DNA of 64,000 nucleotides, from contig NZ_NNBL01000012.1 in assembly GCF_002803065.1 (NCBI RefSeq), positions 124,001 through 188,000 on the forward strand, written 5' to 3'. Shown one piece after another: positions 57,217-64,000 of this stretch. Below the pieces are notes generated by a model. The model did no database searches. It saw nothing but the letters and a program-made list of their open reading frames with translations, and was not told the origin of the DNA. Within the stretch, counting starts at the first letter, position 1. Each line of letters begins with the position of its first letter. The translations under genes were made by a program, and so were the position numbers. This stretch comes from Streptomyces sp. CB01635. Its GTDB lineage: Bacteria > Actinomycetota > Actinomycetes > Streptomycetales > Streptomycetaceae.

Positions 57217-58980
57217 TCAGACCCAGGAGTCCAGCCACATCCGGGACTGCCAGGAGTGGAACGGGATCGCCTGGCCGGTGTAGATCGGCCAGAAGTAGAC
57301 GAAGTTCCACACGATCAGCAGGACGAGCACGCCCGCGCCCGCCGCGCCCACGACTCTGCGCCGCTCCCCGGAGCCCGGTGGCCCGAGGATCGCGCCGACC
57401 AGCATCGCGACGGCGAGACAGAGGAAGGGCACGAAGACGACCGCGTAGAAGAAGAAGATCGTGCGTTCCTGGTAGTTGAACCAGGGCAGATAGCCCGCGG
57501 CGATGGCGCACGCGATGGCTCCCGCCCGCCAGTCGCGGCGGAAGAACCAGCGCCACAGCAGATACAGCACGGCGAACGCCGCGGCCCACCACAGCAGCGG
57601 GGTGCCGAGCGCGAGGACCTCGCGGGCGCACTTGTCGCCCGCGCCGGCCGGGCAGCCGTCCTTGCCGGGCAGCGGGGACTCGTAGAAGTACGAGACCGGC
57701 CTGCCGTCGACGAGCCAGCTCCACGGGTTCGACTGGTAGATGTGCGGGGAGCTGAGCCCCACGTTGAACTTGTAGACCTCGTGCTCGTAGTGCCACAGGC
57801 TGCGCACCCAGTCGGGGAACAGCCAGGTCCAGGAGCCGCCCCGGCCGTCGGTCGCCGCCCAGTTGCGGAAGTAGCCGCCGGTCCCGTCGGCAGGAGAAAG
57901 GATCCAGCCGAGCCAGGACAGGACGTAGGTGCCGACCGCGACCGGCACCGTCGACAGGAACGCCCAGCCGAGGTCCCGCTTGAGCACGGTGACGTACGGC
58001 CGGCCGGCCCCGGCGACGCGGCGCGCGCCGACGTCCCACAGGACCGTGAGGATGCCGAACGCGGCCACGTAGATGAAGCCGTTCCACTTCGTGCCCGCGG
58101 CGAGACCCAGGCACAGGCCGGCCAGCAGCCGCCACGGGCGCAGGCCCAGGCGCAGCGTCTCGGCGATGTGCGCGTCGGGGCGTGGCACGCCGTCCTCGCC
58201 CCTCGGGAGCGCGGCGGCGAGCTTCCCGCGCGCCTTGTCGCGGTCCACGACCAGGCAGCCGAACGCGGCAACGACGAAGAACACGAGGATCGAGTCGAGG
58301 AGCGCCGTGCGGCTCATGACGAACGCGAGGCCGTCCACGGCGAGCAGCAGACCGGCCAGGCAGCCGAGGAACGTCGAGCGGAACAGCCGCCGCCCGATGC
58401 GGCACACCAGCAGCACGCACAGCGTGCCGAGCACCGCCGTCATGAACCGCCAGCCGAACGGGTTGAATCCGAACAGCCACTCACCGATCCCGATGACGTA
58501 CTTGCCGACCGGCGGATGCACGACGTACGCGGCGTCGTGCGGGATCGGCACATGGCCGTCGGTCTTGAGGATCAGGTCGTTGGCGTTCTTGTCCCAGTTG
58601 ACCTCGAAGCCGCGGTGGATCAGCGCCCACGCGTCCTTCGCGTAGTACGTCTCGTCGAATATCACGGCCTTCGGGCTGCCGAGATGCCAGAACCGCATCA
58701 GGCCCGCGACCAGCGTCACGAGCAGCGGACCGAGCCAGCCCGACCAGCGCGTCATGCCCCGCGCGACCCCGTCGGAGAGGCCGAGCGTCGCCCACAGCCG
58801 CGACGACGGCGGCGCGTACGGCGGCACGAGCCGCGTGCCCACGTCGCCTCTGGGCCGCGCCACGTGACCGAACCGCCGCAGCCGGCGCTCCCACGTCGAC
58901 GGCTGCCGCCCCTCGCCGGGGCTTCGGCCCGGCGGGGCGCTGGTCGAGGGCGAGTGCGGCGAGGACGCAGTACTGGTCAC
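57217..58980 (-). CDS. pmt: protein O-mannosyltransferase (GT39, Pmt)
   Basis: A 587-residue multi-span glycosyltransferase moving mannose from polyprenyl-phosphate-mannose to Ser/Thr of exported proteins. After a long cytoplasmic tail there are about eleven helices. VIFDETYYAKDAWALIHRGFE after the first helix is the catalytic D-E loop of the PMT family. GWRFMTAVLGTLCVLLVCRIGRRL and the C-terminal WFNYQERTIFFFYAVVFVPF are family blocks. GTG 58980 is preceded by TACGAT at 6 nt, so it is probably leaderless. It diverges from rsmI. The nearby penicillin-binding proteins, being exported, are plausible substrates. Confidence 0.92.
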   Translation of the reverse strand: MTSTASSPHSPSTSAPPGRSPGEGRQPSTWERRLRRFGHVARPRGDVGTRLVPPYAPPSSRLWATLGLSDGVARGMTRWSGWLGPLLVTLVAGLMRFWHLGSPKAVIFDETYYAKDAWALIHRGFEVNWDKNANDLILKTDGHVPIPHDAAYVVHPPVGKYVIGIGEWLFGFNPFGWRFMTAVLGTLCVLLVCRIGRRLFRSTFLGCLAGLLLAVDGLAFVMSRTALLDSILVFFVVAAFGCLVVDRDKARGKLAAALPRGEDGVPRPDAHIAETLRLGLRPWRLLAGLCLGLAAGTKWNGFIYVAAFGILTVLWDVGARRVAGAGRPYVTVLKRDLGWAFLSTVPVAVGTYVLSWLGWILSPADGTGGYFRNWAATDGRGGSWTWLFPDWVRSLWHYEHEVYKFNVGLSSPHIYQSNPWSWLVDGRPVSYFYESPLPGKDGCPAGAGDKCAREVLALGTPLLWWAAAFAVLYLLWRWFFRRDWRAGAIACAIAAGYLPWFNYQERTIFFFYAVVFVPFLCLAVAMLVGAILGPPGSGERRRVVGAAGAGVLVLLIVWNFVYFWPIYTGQAIPFHSWQSRMWLDSWV

Positions 58981-59066
58981 CGCGCCATCGTAGGGAACGT
59001 CACTGTGCGAGTCCCGTGTGCGGCCCGACCGAGTCGGCCGGTCCCCGCCCCTGCGAGGATGGATCC

Positions 59067-59963
59067 GTGACATCAAGCCCAGAATCCCCCGGAACGCTCG
59101 TGCTCGCGGGCACGCCCATCGGAGACGTGTCGGACGCGCCGCCCCGGCTCAGCAAGGAGCTGGCCGGCGCCGACGTCATCGCCGCCGAGGACACCCGCAG
59201 GCTGCGGCGCCTGACGCAGGCGCTCGGGGTGACCCCGGGCGGGCGCGTCGTGTCGTACTTCGAGGGGAACGAGTCCGCCCGCACGCCCGAGCTGGTCGAG
59301 GCGCTCGCGGGCGGGGCCCGGGTGCTGCTCGTGACCGACGCGGGGATGCCGTCCGTGTCCGACCCCGGGTACCGGCTCGTCGCCGCCGCCGTCGAGCGGG
59401 ACATCAAGGTCACCGCCGTGCCCGGTCCGTCCGCCGTGCTGACCGCGCTCGCGCTGTCCGGGCTGCCCGTCGACCGGTTCTGCTTCGAGGGCTTCCTGCC
59501 CCGCAAGGCAGGCGAGCGCATGGGCCGGCTCAAGGAAGTGGCGGAGGAACGCCGCACTCTCGTCTATTTCGAGGCCCCGCACCGCCTCGACGACACCCTT
59601 GCCGCGATGGCGGAGGCATTCGGCGCCGACCGCAGGGCGGCCGTGTGCCGCGAGCTCACCAAGACGTACGAGGAAGTGAAGCGGGGCCCGCTCGGGGAAC
59701 TCGCGAAATGGGCCGCTGAAGGCGTACGCGGCGAAATCACCGTCGTCGTCGAGGGCGCCCCGGAGAAGGGCGCGGAGTCACTGGACGCCTCCGAGCTGGT
59801 GCGCAGGGTGCAGGTGCGCGAGGAGGCGGGGGAGCGGCGCAAGGAAGCAATCGCCGCGGTGGCCGCCGAAGCGGGGCTACCCAAGCGCGAGGTCTTCGAT
59901 GCCGTGGTGGCGGCAAAGAATGCCGCTCGGGGCGCCCCATCGGAGGGCAAAGGACTATCGTGA
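59067..59963 (+). CDS. rsmI: 16S rRNA (cytidine(1402)-2'-O)-methyltransferase RsmI
   Basis: A 298-residue SAM-dependent tetrapyrrole-methylase-fold enzyme that 2'-O-methylates C1402 in the decoding centre. TLVLAGTPIGDVSDAPPRL opens, and AAEDTRRLRRL and VLLVTDAGMPSVSDPGYRLV (the SAM P-loop region) are RsmI signatures. VTAVPGPSAVLTALALSGL and FEGFLPRKAGER follow. A C-terminal helical domain (AIAAVAAEAGLPKREVFDAV) is typical. GTG 59067 is chosen; AGGAT lies close upstream, so the leader is short or absent. It diverges from pmt across 86 bp. Confidence 0.93.
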   Translation: MTSSPESPGTLVLAGTPIGDVSDAPPRLSKELAGADVIAAEDTRRLRRLTQALGVTPGGRVVSYFEGNESARTPELVEALAGGARVLLVTDAGMPSVSDPGYRLVAAAVERDIKVTAVPGPSAVLTALALSGLPVDRFCFEGFLPRKAGERMGRLKEVAEERRTLVYFEAPHRLDDTLAAMAEAFGADRRAAVCRELTKTYEEVKRGPLGELAKWAAEGVRGEITVVVEGAPEKGAESLDASELVRRVQVREEAGERRKEAIAAVAAEAGLPKREVFDAVVAAKNAARGAPSEGKGLS

Positions 59964-59988
59964 AAAGCAAAGCGCAGGCCGAGCATCG

Positions 59989-60012
59989 GGCCTCTTCCGA
60001 TAAGGAAAGGCC
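59989..60012 (+). terminator. terminator hairpin after rsmI
   Basis: GGCCTCTTCC (59989-59998), loop GATAA, and GGAAAGGCC (60004-60012) form a 9-bp stem with one bulged C, 25 nt after the rsmI stop. No T tract follows. It separates rsmI from the structured leader of the next gene. Confidence 0.6.
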
Positions 60013-60057
60013 AAATCGGATCCAATAGTCGACAGGCCTGATGCGATCGCGCCGGGA

Positions 60058-60147
60058 GAAGCGTCCACTGGTTGAAGGGACGCACCCGTCCCTCGCTTCA
60101 GGGTGGATGTAATGCCCCGCCCTGAGGTGCCTTGTCCAGCGGACAAG
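60058..60147 (+). promoter_or_regulatory. structured 5' leader with four helices (cis-regulatory RNA candidate)
   Basis: Four stems can be drawn in 90 nt. P1 is GAAGCG (60058-60063)/CGCTTC (60094-60099). P2, inside it, is GGGACG (60077-60082)/CGTCCC (60087-60092). P3 is CTTCAGGG (60096-60103)/CCCTGAGG (60120-60127), sharing bases with P1. P4 is CTTGTCC (60131-60137)/GGACAAG (60141-60147), ending at the ribosome site GAGGAG. GCGTCC at 60061 can also pair with GGACGC at 60078, competing with P1 and P2. This is a switch-like layout. I recognise no known riboswitch class. Confidence 0.4.
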
Positions 60148-60157
60148 AGGAGCAGGC

Positions 60158-60595
60158 ATGAGTGAGATCGCAGGCGCCGTACCGACCCCGACCGGTGCTG
60201 CCGCACCCCAGATACCCAACCGGAGCGCGGCCACAGCCATCGCCCACGAGTCGTACGCCTTCGCCTGCATGCGGTGCGGTCACGGCTGGGAACAGAGTTA
60301 CGAGATCGAGCACCACATCGACGGCGACGGCGCTGAGTTCGTGATGTACGTGGTGGGCGGCGAGCGGGTCCCGTCGCCGCTGACCCGGCCCACGTGCCTC
60401 AACTGCGGCGGCCATGTCGTACGGATCATGAGGGCGGGGCGGGTCTCGTCGATCCTCGGCATGATGCACCGCGAGGAGGCGGAGCCCGCGCGACGGCACG
60501 AGACCGGCGCGGAGGCGGGGGAGCACCCCGCGAAGGACCACCACTGGCACCTCTCCGACCTGCTGCATCCCTTCCAGAACCGCAAAACAGACTGA
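60158..60595 (+). CDS. conserved hypothetical protein with two CxxC zinc knuckles
   Basis: A 145-residue cytoplasmic protein. YAFACMRCGHGWEQSYEIEHHI and RPTCLNCGGHVVRIMRAGR contain two CxxC pairs about 50 residues apart, a likely zinc ribbon. The C-terminus is His/Glu-rich (EHPAKDHHWHLSDLLHPFQN). To my recollection the gene is conserved in Streptomyces at this place, but the function is unknown. The ATG has GAGGAG at 5 nt, directly after hairpin P4 of a folded leader, so expression may be controlled at translation. tatD follows after 64 nt. Confidence 0.78.
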   Translation: MSEIAGAVPTPTGAAAPQIPNRSAATAIAHESYAFACMRCGHGWEQSYEIEHHIDGDGAEFVMYVVGGERVPSPLTRPTCLNCGGHVVRIMRAGRVSSILGMMHREEAEPARRHETGAEAGEHPAKDHHWHLSDLLHPFQNRKTD

Positions 60596-60659
60596 GCGCC
60601 GACCGAGCGGCAACCGCACCCCGACGACCCCGGTGACCCCGGCTTCGTAAAATCGGGGC

Positions 60660-61541
60660 ATGAGCTCTGACCGTTCGAAGGACGTCACCCCGCCGCCGCT
60701 GCCCGCGCCCCTCGCGGTGCCGGTCGCCGACTCGCACACCCACCTCGACATGCAGTCGGGCACGGTGGAGGAGGGCCTCGCCAAGGCCGCGTCGGTGGGT
60801 GTGACGACCGTCGTCCAGGTCGGCTGCGACGTGAACGGGTCCCGCTGGGCCGCCGACACCGCGGCCGCGCACCCGAGCGTGCACGCCACCGTCGCCCTGC
60901 ACCCGAACGAAGCGCCCCGTATCGTCCTCGGCGACCCCGACGGCTGGTCGCGGCAGGGGGAGCGGCCGGCCGGCGGCGACGCGGCCCTCGACGAGGCGCT
61001 CGCGGAGATCGACCGGCTCGCGGCCCTCCCGCACGTCAAGGGCGTCGGCGAGACCGGACTCGACCACTTCCGTACGGGACCTGAAGGCATCGCCGCGCAG
61101 GAGCGCTCGTTCCGGGCCCACATCGAGATCGCCAAGCGGCACGGCAAGGCGCTCGTGATTCACGACCGCGACGCCCACGACGACGTGCTGCGGATCCTCA
61201 AGGAGGAGGGCGCTCCCGAGCGCACCGTCTTCCACTGCTACTCCGGAGACGCGGAGATGGCCCGGATCTGCGCGGAGAACGGCTACTTCATGTCGTTCGC
61301 CGGGAACATCACCTTCAAGAACGCGCAGCCCCTGCGCGACGCGCTCGCCGTCGCCCCGCGCGAACTCGTTCTGGTCGAGACCGACGCGCCCTTCCTGACC
61401 CCCGCGCCCTACCGCGGACGGCCTAATGCCCCGTATCTCATTCCGGTCACGCTGCGCGCGATGGCCGCGGTGAAGGGCCTCGACGAGGACACCCTCGCAG
61501 CGGCCGTCTCCGCCAACACGGCCCGCGCCTTCGACTACTGA
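60660..61541 (+). CDS. tatD: TatD-family metal-dependent hydrolase
   Basis: A 293-residue TIM-barrel hydrolase of the TatD/YcfH group, DNA- or RNA-directed exonucleases. VADSHTHLDM has the first His pair. VKGVGETGLDHFRT carries the bridging Glu, KALVIHDRDAHDDVL a metal His, VFHCYSGDAEMARI another, and LVETDAPFLTPAPYRGRPN the terminal Asp. The N-terminal extension is slightly long. Its place before rpfB-rsmA matches the bacterial order metG-tatD-rpfB-ksgA-ispE. The ATG follows a weak ribosome site. Confidence 0.92.
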   Translation: MSSDRSKDVTPPPLPAPLAVPVADSHTHLDMQSGTVEEGLAKAASVGVTTVVQVGCDVNGSRWAADTAAAHPSVHATVALHPNEAPRIVLGDPDGWSRQGERPAGGDAALDEALAEIDRLAALPHVKGVGETGLDHFRTGPEGIAAQERSFRAHIEIAKRHGKALVIHDRDAHDDVLRILKEEGAPERTVFHCYSGDAEMARICAENGYFMSFAGNITFKNAQPLRDALAVAPRELVLVETDAPFLTPAPYRGRPNAPYLIPVTLRAMAAVKGLDEDTLAAAVSANTARAFDY

Positions 61542-61675
61542 ACGACCACGCTCCCGGGACGGCGCCCGGCGGGTGAGGCCGGCAACGAGGCGCGACACAG
61601 CGTAGTCGTGATGCTTTGGAGAGTGACGATGCTCCGCTAGGTTCTCCTCGCCGATCCGGACCCAGGAGCGTCGTC

Positions 61676-63004
61676 GTGAGCAATTCGCCGTACGGGACGT
61701 ATGAGCCGCAGGAAACGCTCGACGCGCTCGGGACATACGACCCACCGCCCGGCCCGCAGCCCTACGGGGGCACCTACCGCCCCGGCTACGAGTCGATGGA
61801 GACCCAGCCGGCCTGGCAGGTGCCCGAAGCGCTGCTGCCGCGCCAGTCCGCCCCGGCCGCGGGGCGCGCCGAGGCCCGCAGGGCGGCCCGGCGCAGGAAA
61901 CGGCCCGAGCGCCCCGAGACCCTCAGACGCCTGCTTCCGCAGGCCCTCGTCGTCGTGTTCCTGGCCGGCGGCACCACCGCGTTCGTCGCCGCCGACAAGG
62001 CGGTCCAGCTCAGCGTCGAAGGCAGGCCGCGCACCCTGCACACCTTCGCGGACGACGTCGGCGAGCTGCTCGCCGACGAGGGGGTCGACGTCGGCCCGCA
62101 CGACGTCGTCGCGCCCGCCCCCGGCACCGCCCTGGCCAGCGGGGACGAGGTCACCGTGCGCTACGGCAGGCTCGTCCACCTCACCATTGACGGGCAGCGC
62201 CGCCAGGTGTGGACCACCGCGGGCACCGTCGACGGCGCGCTGCACCAGCTGGGCGTGCGCGCCGAGGGCGCCTACGTCTCCGCGTCCCGCTCCCGCCGCA
62301 TCGCCCGCGACGGCCTCGAGTTCGACGTCCGCACGGAACGCAGCGTCATGGTCATGGCCGACGGGCGCGAGCGCACCATCCGTACCAACGCCGCCACCGT
62401 CCGGGACGCCGTGGACGAGGCGGGCATCTCGCTGCACGGCCAGGACACCACGTCCGTGCCGCAGGACAGCTTCCCGCGCGACGGGCAGACGATCACCGTC
62501 ATGCGGATCAAGGGCAGCAAGGAGGTGCGCGAGGAAGTCATCGAGTACGCCGTGGAGCGCACCCAGGACCCGACGCTGTTCCGCGGCACCGAGGTCGTCG
62601 AACGGGCGGGCCGCCAGGGCGCCCGCCGTGTCACCTACGCCCTGCGCACCGTCAACGGCGTCAAGCAGAAGCCGCGCCGCATGAGCGCCGAGGTCGTGCG
62701 CGAGCCGCGCAGCCAGGTCGTGAAGGTCGGCACCAAGCCGCTGCCGCCCTCCGTCGCAGGCGCCGACGGCCTGAACTGGAGCGAGCTCGCCCGGTGCGAG
62801 TCCGGCGGGCGCCCCTCCGCGACCGACGCCACCGGCACCTACGGCGGCCTCTACCAGTTCGACGTACAGACCTGGCGCAGCCTGGGCGGCGGCGGCCGGC
62901 CCCAGGACGCGTCCGCCTCCGAGCAGACGTACCGGGCGAAGAAGCTCTACGTGCGGCGCGGGGCGAGCCCCTGGCCGCACTGCGGGGGCCGCCTGCACGG
63001 GTAG
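61676..63004 (+). CDS. rpfB: resuscitation-promoting factor RpfB
   Basis: A 442-residue cell-wall lytic transglycosylase that promotes spore germination and outgrowth. A cytoplasmic, Pro/Gly/Tyr-rich tail of about 75 residues precedes the helix LLPQALVVVFLAGGTTAFVA. Three DUF348 (ubiquitin-like) repeats span about 100-255, seen as VQLSVEGRPRTLHTFADDVG, HLTIDGQRRQVWTTAGTVDG and VMVMADGRERTIRTNAATVR. A G5 domain lies at about 260-335. The Rpf domain begins GLNWSELARCESGG with the catalytic Glu. GTG 61676 has AGGAG at 7 nt. It is the long, RpfB type, as in mycobacteria. Confidence 0.94.
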   Translation: MSNSPYGTYEPQETLDALGTYDPPPGPQPYGGTYRPGYESMETQPAWQVPEALLPRQSAPAAGRAEARRAARRRKRPERPETLRRLLPQALVVVFLAGGTTAFVAADKAVQLSVEGRPRTLHTFADDVGELLADEGVDVGPHDVVAPAPGTALASGDEVTVRYGRLVHLTIDGQRRQVWTTAGTVDGALHQLGVRAEGAYVSASRSRRIARDGLEFDVRTERSVMVMADGRERTIRTNAATVRDAVDEAGISLHGQDTTSVPQDSFPRDGQTITVMRIKGSKEVREEVIEYAVERTQDPTLFRGTEVVERAGRQGARRVTYALRTVNGVKQKPRRMSAEVVREPRSQVVKVGTKPLPPSVAGADGLNWSELARCESGGRPSATDATGTYGGLYQFDVQTWRSLGGGGRPQDASASEQTYRAKKLYVRRGASPWPHCGGRLHG

Positions 63005-63056
63005 GGCTCCCGCAGTGCGGTCGGGACCCGGTCGTGGCGCCCCGTACCCTGAGACC

Positions 63057-63920
63057 GTGAGCACCACTGACCCCCAGGGCCCCCTGCTTGGCCCCGCCGA
63101 CATCCGCGAACTGGCGGCAGCCCTGGGCGTGCGGCCCACGAAACAGCGCGGCCAGAACTTCGTCATCGACGCCAACACGGTCCGCCGCATCGTCCGCACC
63201 GCGCAGGTCACCCCCGAGGACAACGTCGTCGAGGTCGGCCCCGGCCTCGGCTCGCTGACCCTGGCGCTCCTGGAGGCGGCGGCCCACGTCACCGCCGTCG
63301 AGATCGACGACGTGCTCGCCGCCGCGCTGCCCGCGACGATCGAGGCCCGCCTCCCGCAGAAGAAGGACGCCTTCGCGCTCGTCCACTCCGACGCGATGCA
63401 GGTACGCGAACTGCCGGGCCCCGCGCCCACGGCGCTCGTCGCGAACCTGCCGTACAACGTCGCCGTGCCGGTCCTGCTCCACATGCTCGACACCTTCCCC
63501 ACCATCGAGCGCACGCTCGTCATGGTGCAGGCCGAGGTCGCCGACCGCCTCGCGGCCGCCCCCGGCTCGAAGGTCTACGGCGTCCCGTCGGTCAAGGCCA
63601 ACTGGTACGCGGACGTGAAGCGCGCCGGCTCCATCGGGCGGAACGTCTTCTGGCCCGCGCCGAACGTCGACAGTGGCCTCGTCGCCCTGGTCAAGCGCGC
63701 CGAACCCGTGGCGACCACCGCCTCCAAGCGCGAGGTCTTCGCCGTGGTCGACGCGGCCTTCGCCCAGCGCCGCAAGACCCTGCGCGCCGCCCTGTCCGGC
63801 TGGGCCGGATCGGCCGCCGCCGCCGAGGCCGCCCTGGTCGCGGCCGGTGTCTCCCCGCAGGCGCGCGGCGAGGCCATCACGGTCGAGGAGTTCGCAAGGA
63901 TCGCGGAGAACAAGCAGTGA
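63057..63920 (+). CDS. rsmA: 16S rRNA (adenine(1518/1519)-N6)-dimethyltransferase RsmA/KsgA
   Basis: A 287-residue SAM methyltransferase that dimethylates A1518 and A1519 of 16S rRNA, a late step in small-subunit assembly. TKQRGQNFVIDANTVRRIV opens. VVEVGPGLGSLTLALLEA is the SAM motif I, VEIDDVLAAALP motif II, and ALVANLPYNVAVPVL the N-L-P-Y motif IV. VFWPAPNVDSGLVAL and FAQRRKTLRAAL are KsgA hallmarks. TACCCT ends 6 nt before the GTG, so it is probably leaderless. It overlaps ispE by 4 nt. Confidence 0.95.
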   Translation: MSTTDPQGPLLGPADIRELAAALGVRPTKQRGQNFVIDANTVRRIVRTAQVTPEDNVVEVGPGLGSLTLALLEAAAHVTAVEIDDVLAAALPATIEARLPQKKDAFALVHSDAMQVRELPGPAPTALVANLPYNVAVPVLLHMLDTFPTIERTLVMVQAEVADRLAAAPGSKVYGVPSVKANWYADVKRAGSIGRNVFWPAPNVDSGLVALVKRAEPVATTASKREVFAVVDAAFAQRRKTLRAALSGWAGSAAAAEAALVAAGVSPQARGEAITVEEFARIAENKQ

Positions 63921-64000
63921 GCGTGACCGTACGGGTCCCCGCCAAGGTCAACGTCCAGCTCGCGGTGGGCGCCGCCCGCCCCGACGGCTTCCACGACCTC
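63917..64000 (+). CDS. ispE: 4-diphosphocytidyl-2-C-methyl-D-erythritol kinase IspE, N-terminus only
   Basis: Only the first 28 codons are in the window. TVRVPAKVNVQLAVGAARPD followed by GFHDL is the GHMP-kinase start with the A-K-x-N motif of IspE, the fourth step of the non-mevalonate isoprenoid pathway. The GTG start overlaps the rsmA stop as GTGA, so it is coupled. The ksgA-ispE pair is standard in actinobacteria. Confidence 0.88.
   Translation, partial: MSVTVRVPAKVNVQLAVGAARPDGFHDL

Overview
The window is a high-GC actinobacterial chromosome segment, almost certainly Streptomyces. The signs are strong G/C bias at third codon positions, many GTG starts, the principal-like sigma factor hrdD, an SsgA-like sporulation protein, a Streptomyces-type 3alpha,20beta-hydroxysteroid dehydrogenase homologue and the order pmt / rsmI / tatD / rpfB / rsmA / ispE. 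It reads as core chromosome. I see no prophage, insertion sequence, CRISPR array or large biosynthetic cluster.

Layout. Positions 1-12.3 kb are regulator/transporter pairs: an M6 protease (cut by the window edge), TetR+MFS, MarR/LigB dioxygenase, a GNAT enzyme, hrdD with a sigma-R type promoter, a WYL regulator/MFS, a sugar-type binding lipoprotein, TetR and a steroid dehydrogenase. Positions 12.4-13.3 kb form a gene-poor patch of atypical composition with one small secreted protein. Positions 13.3-24 kb hold an L,D-transpeptidase, a P1 peptidase, a broken pflA, mscL, a SAF-domain protein, mtnP, a Ruc/FmdB zinc protein behind a CIRCE-like operator, an MFS carrier and a cation/proton antiporter.

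Positions 24-33.4 kb hold a penicillin-acylase-family enzyme, 5-formyl-THF cyclo-ligase, and the run galU-moeA-moaC-mog-rimJ-like-glpR-like, then tRNA-Ala(CGC). With the FmdB and cyclo-ligase genes this matches a gene neighbourhood conserved across Actinobacteria. In corynebacteria the MoeA-like protein (Glp) and the last membrane protein (GlpR) form a gephyrin/receptor pair acting in cell division. This is the most interesting part of the window.

Positions 33.4-47 kb hold exonuclease III, a secreted DUF6528-like protein, a MerR-linked Baeyer-Villiger monooxygenase/hydrolase/SDR operon, a tricorn protease, and a TetR-MMPL exporter unit under two matching palindromic operators. Positions 47-50.2 kb hold an SsgA-like protein and an ECF nickel transporter (fused NikMN, NikQ, NikO) behind a Nur-box-like site. 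Positions 50.2-57.1 kb hold a serine hydrolase, an SDR, a DMT permease overlapping a YbaK deacylase, and two tandem penicillin-binding proteins. Positions 57.2-64 kb hold the protein O-mannosyltransferase, rsmI, a CxxC protein with a folded 5' leader, tatD, rpfB, rsmA and the start of ispE.

Starts were set by ribosome-binding sites or by an upstream TANNNT box placed for leaderless transcription. Two genes appear to start with CTG. All functional names rest on motif recognition by eye, not on database searches.
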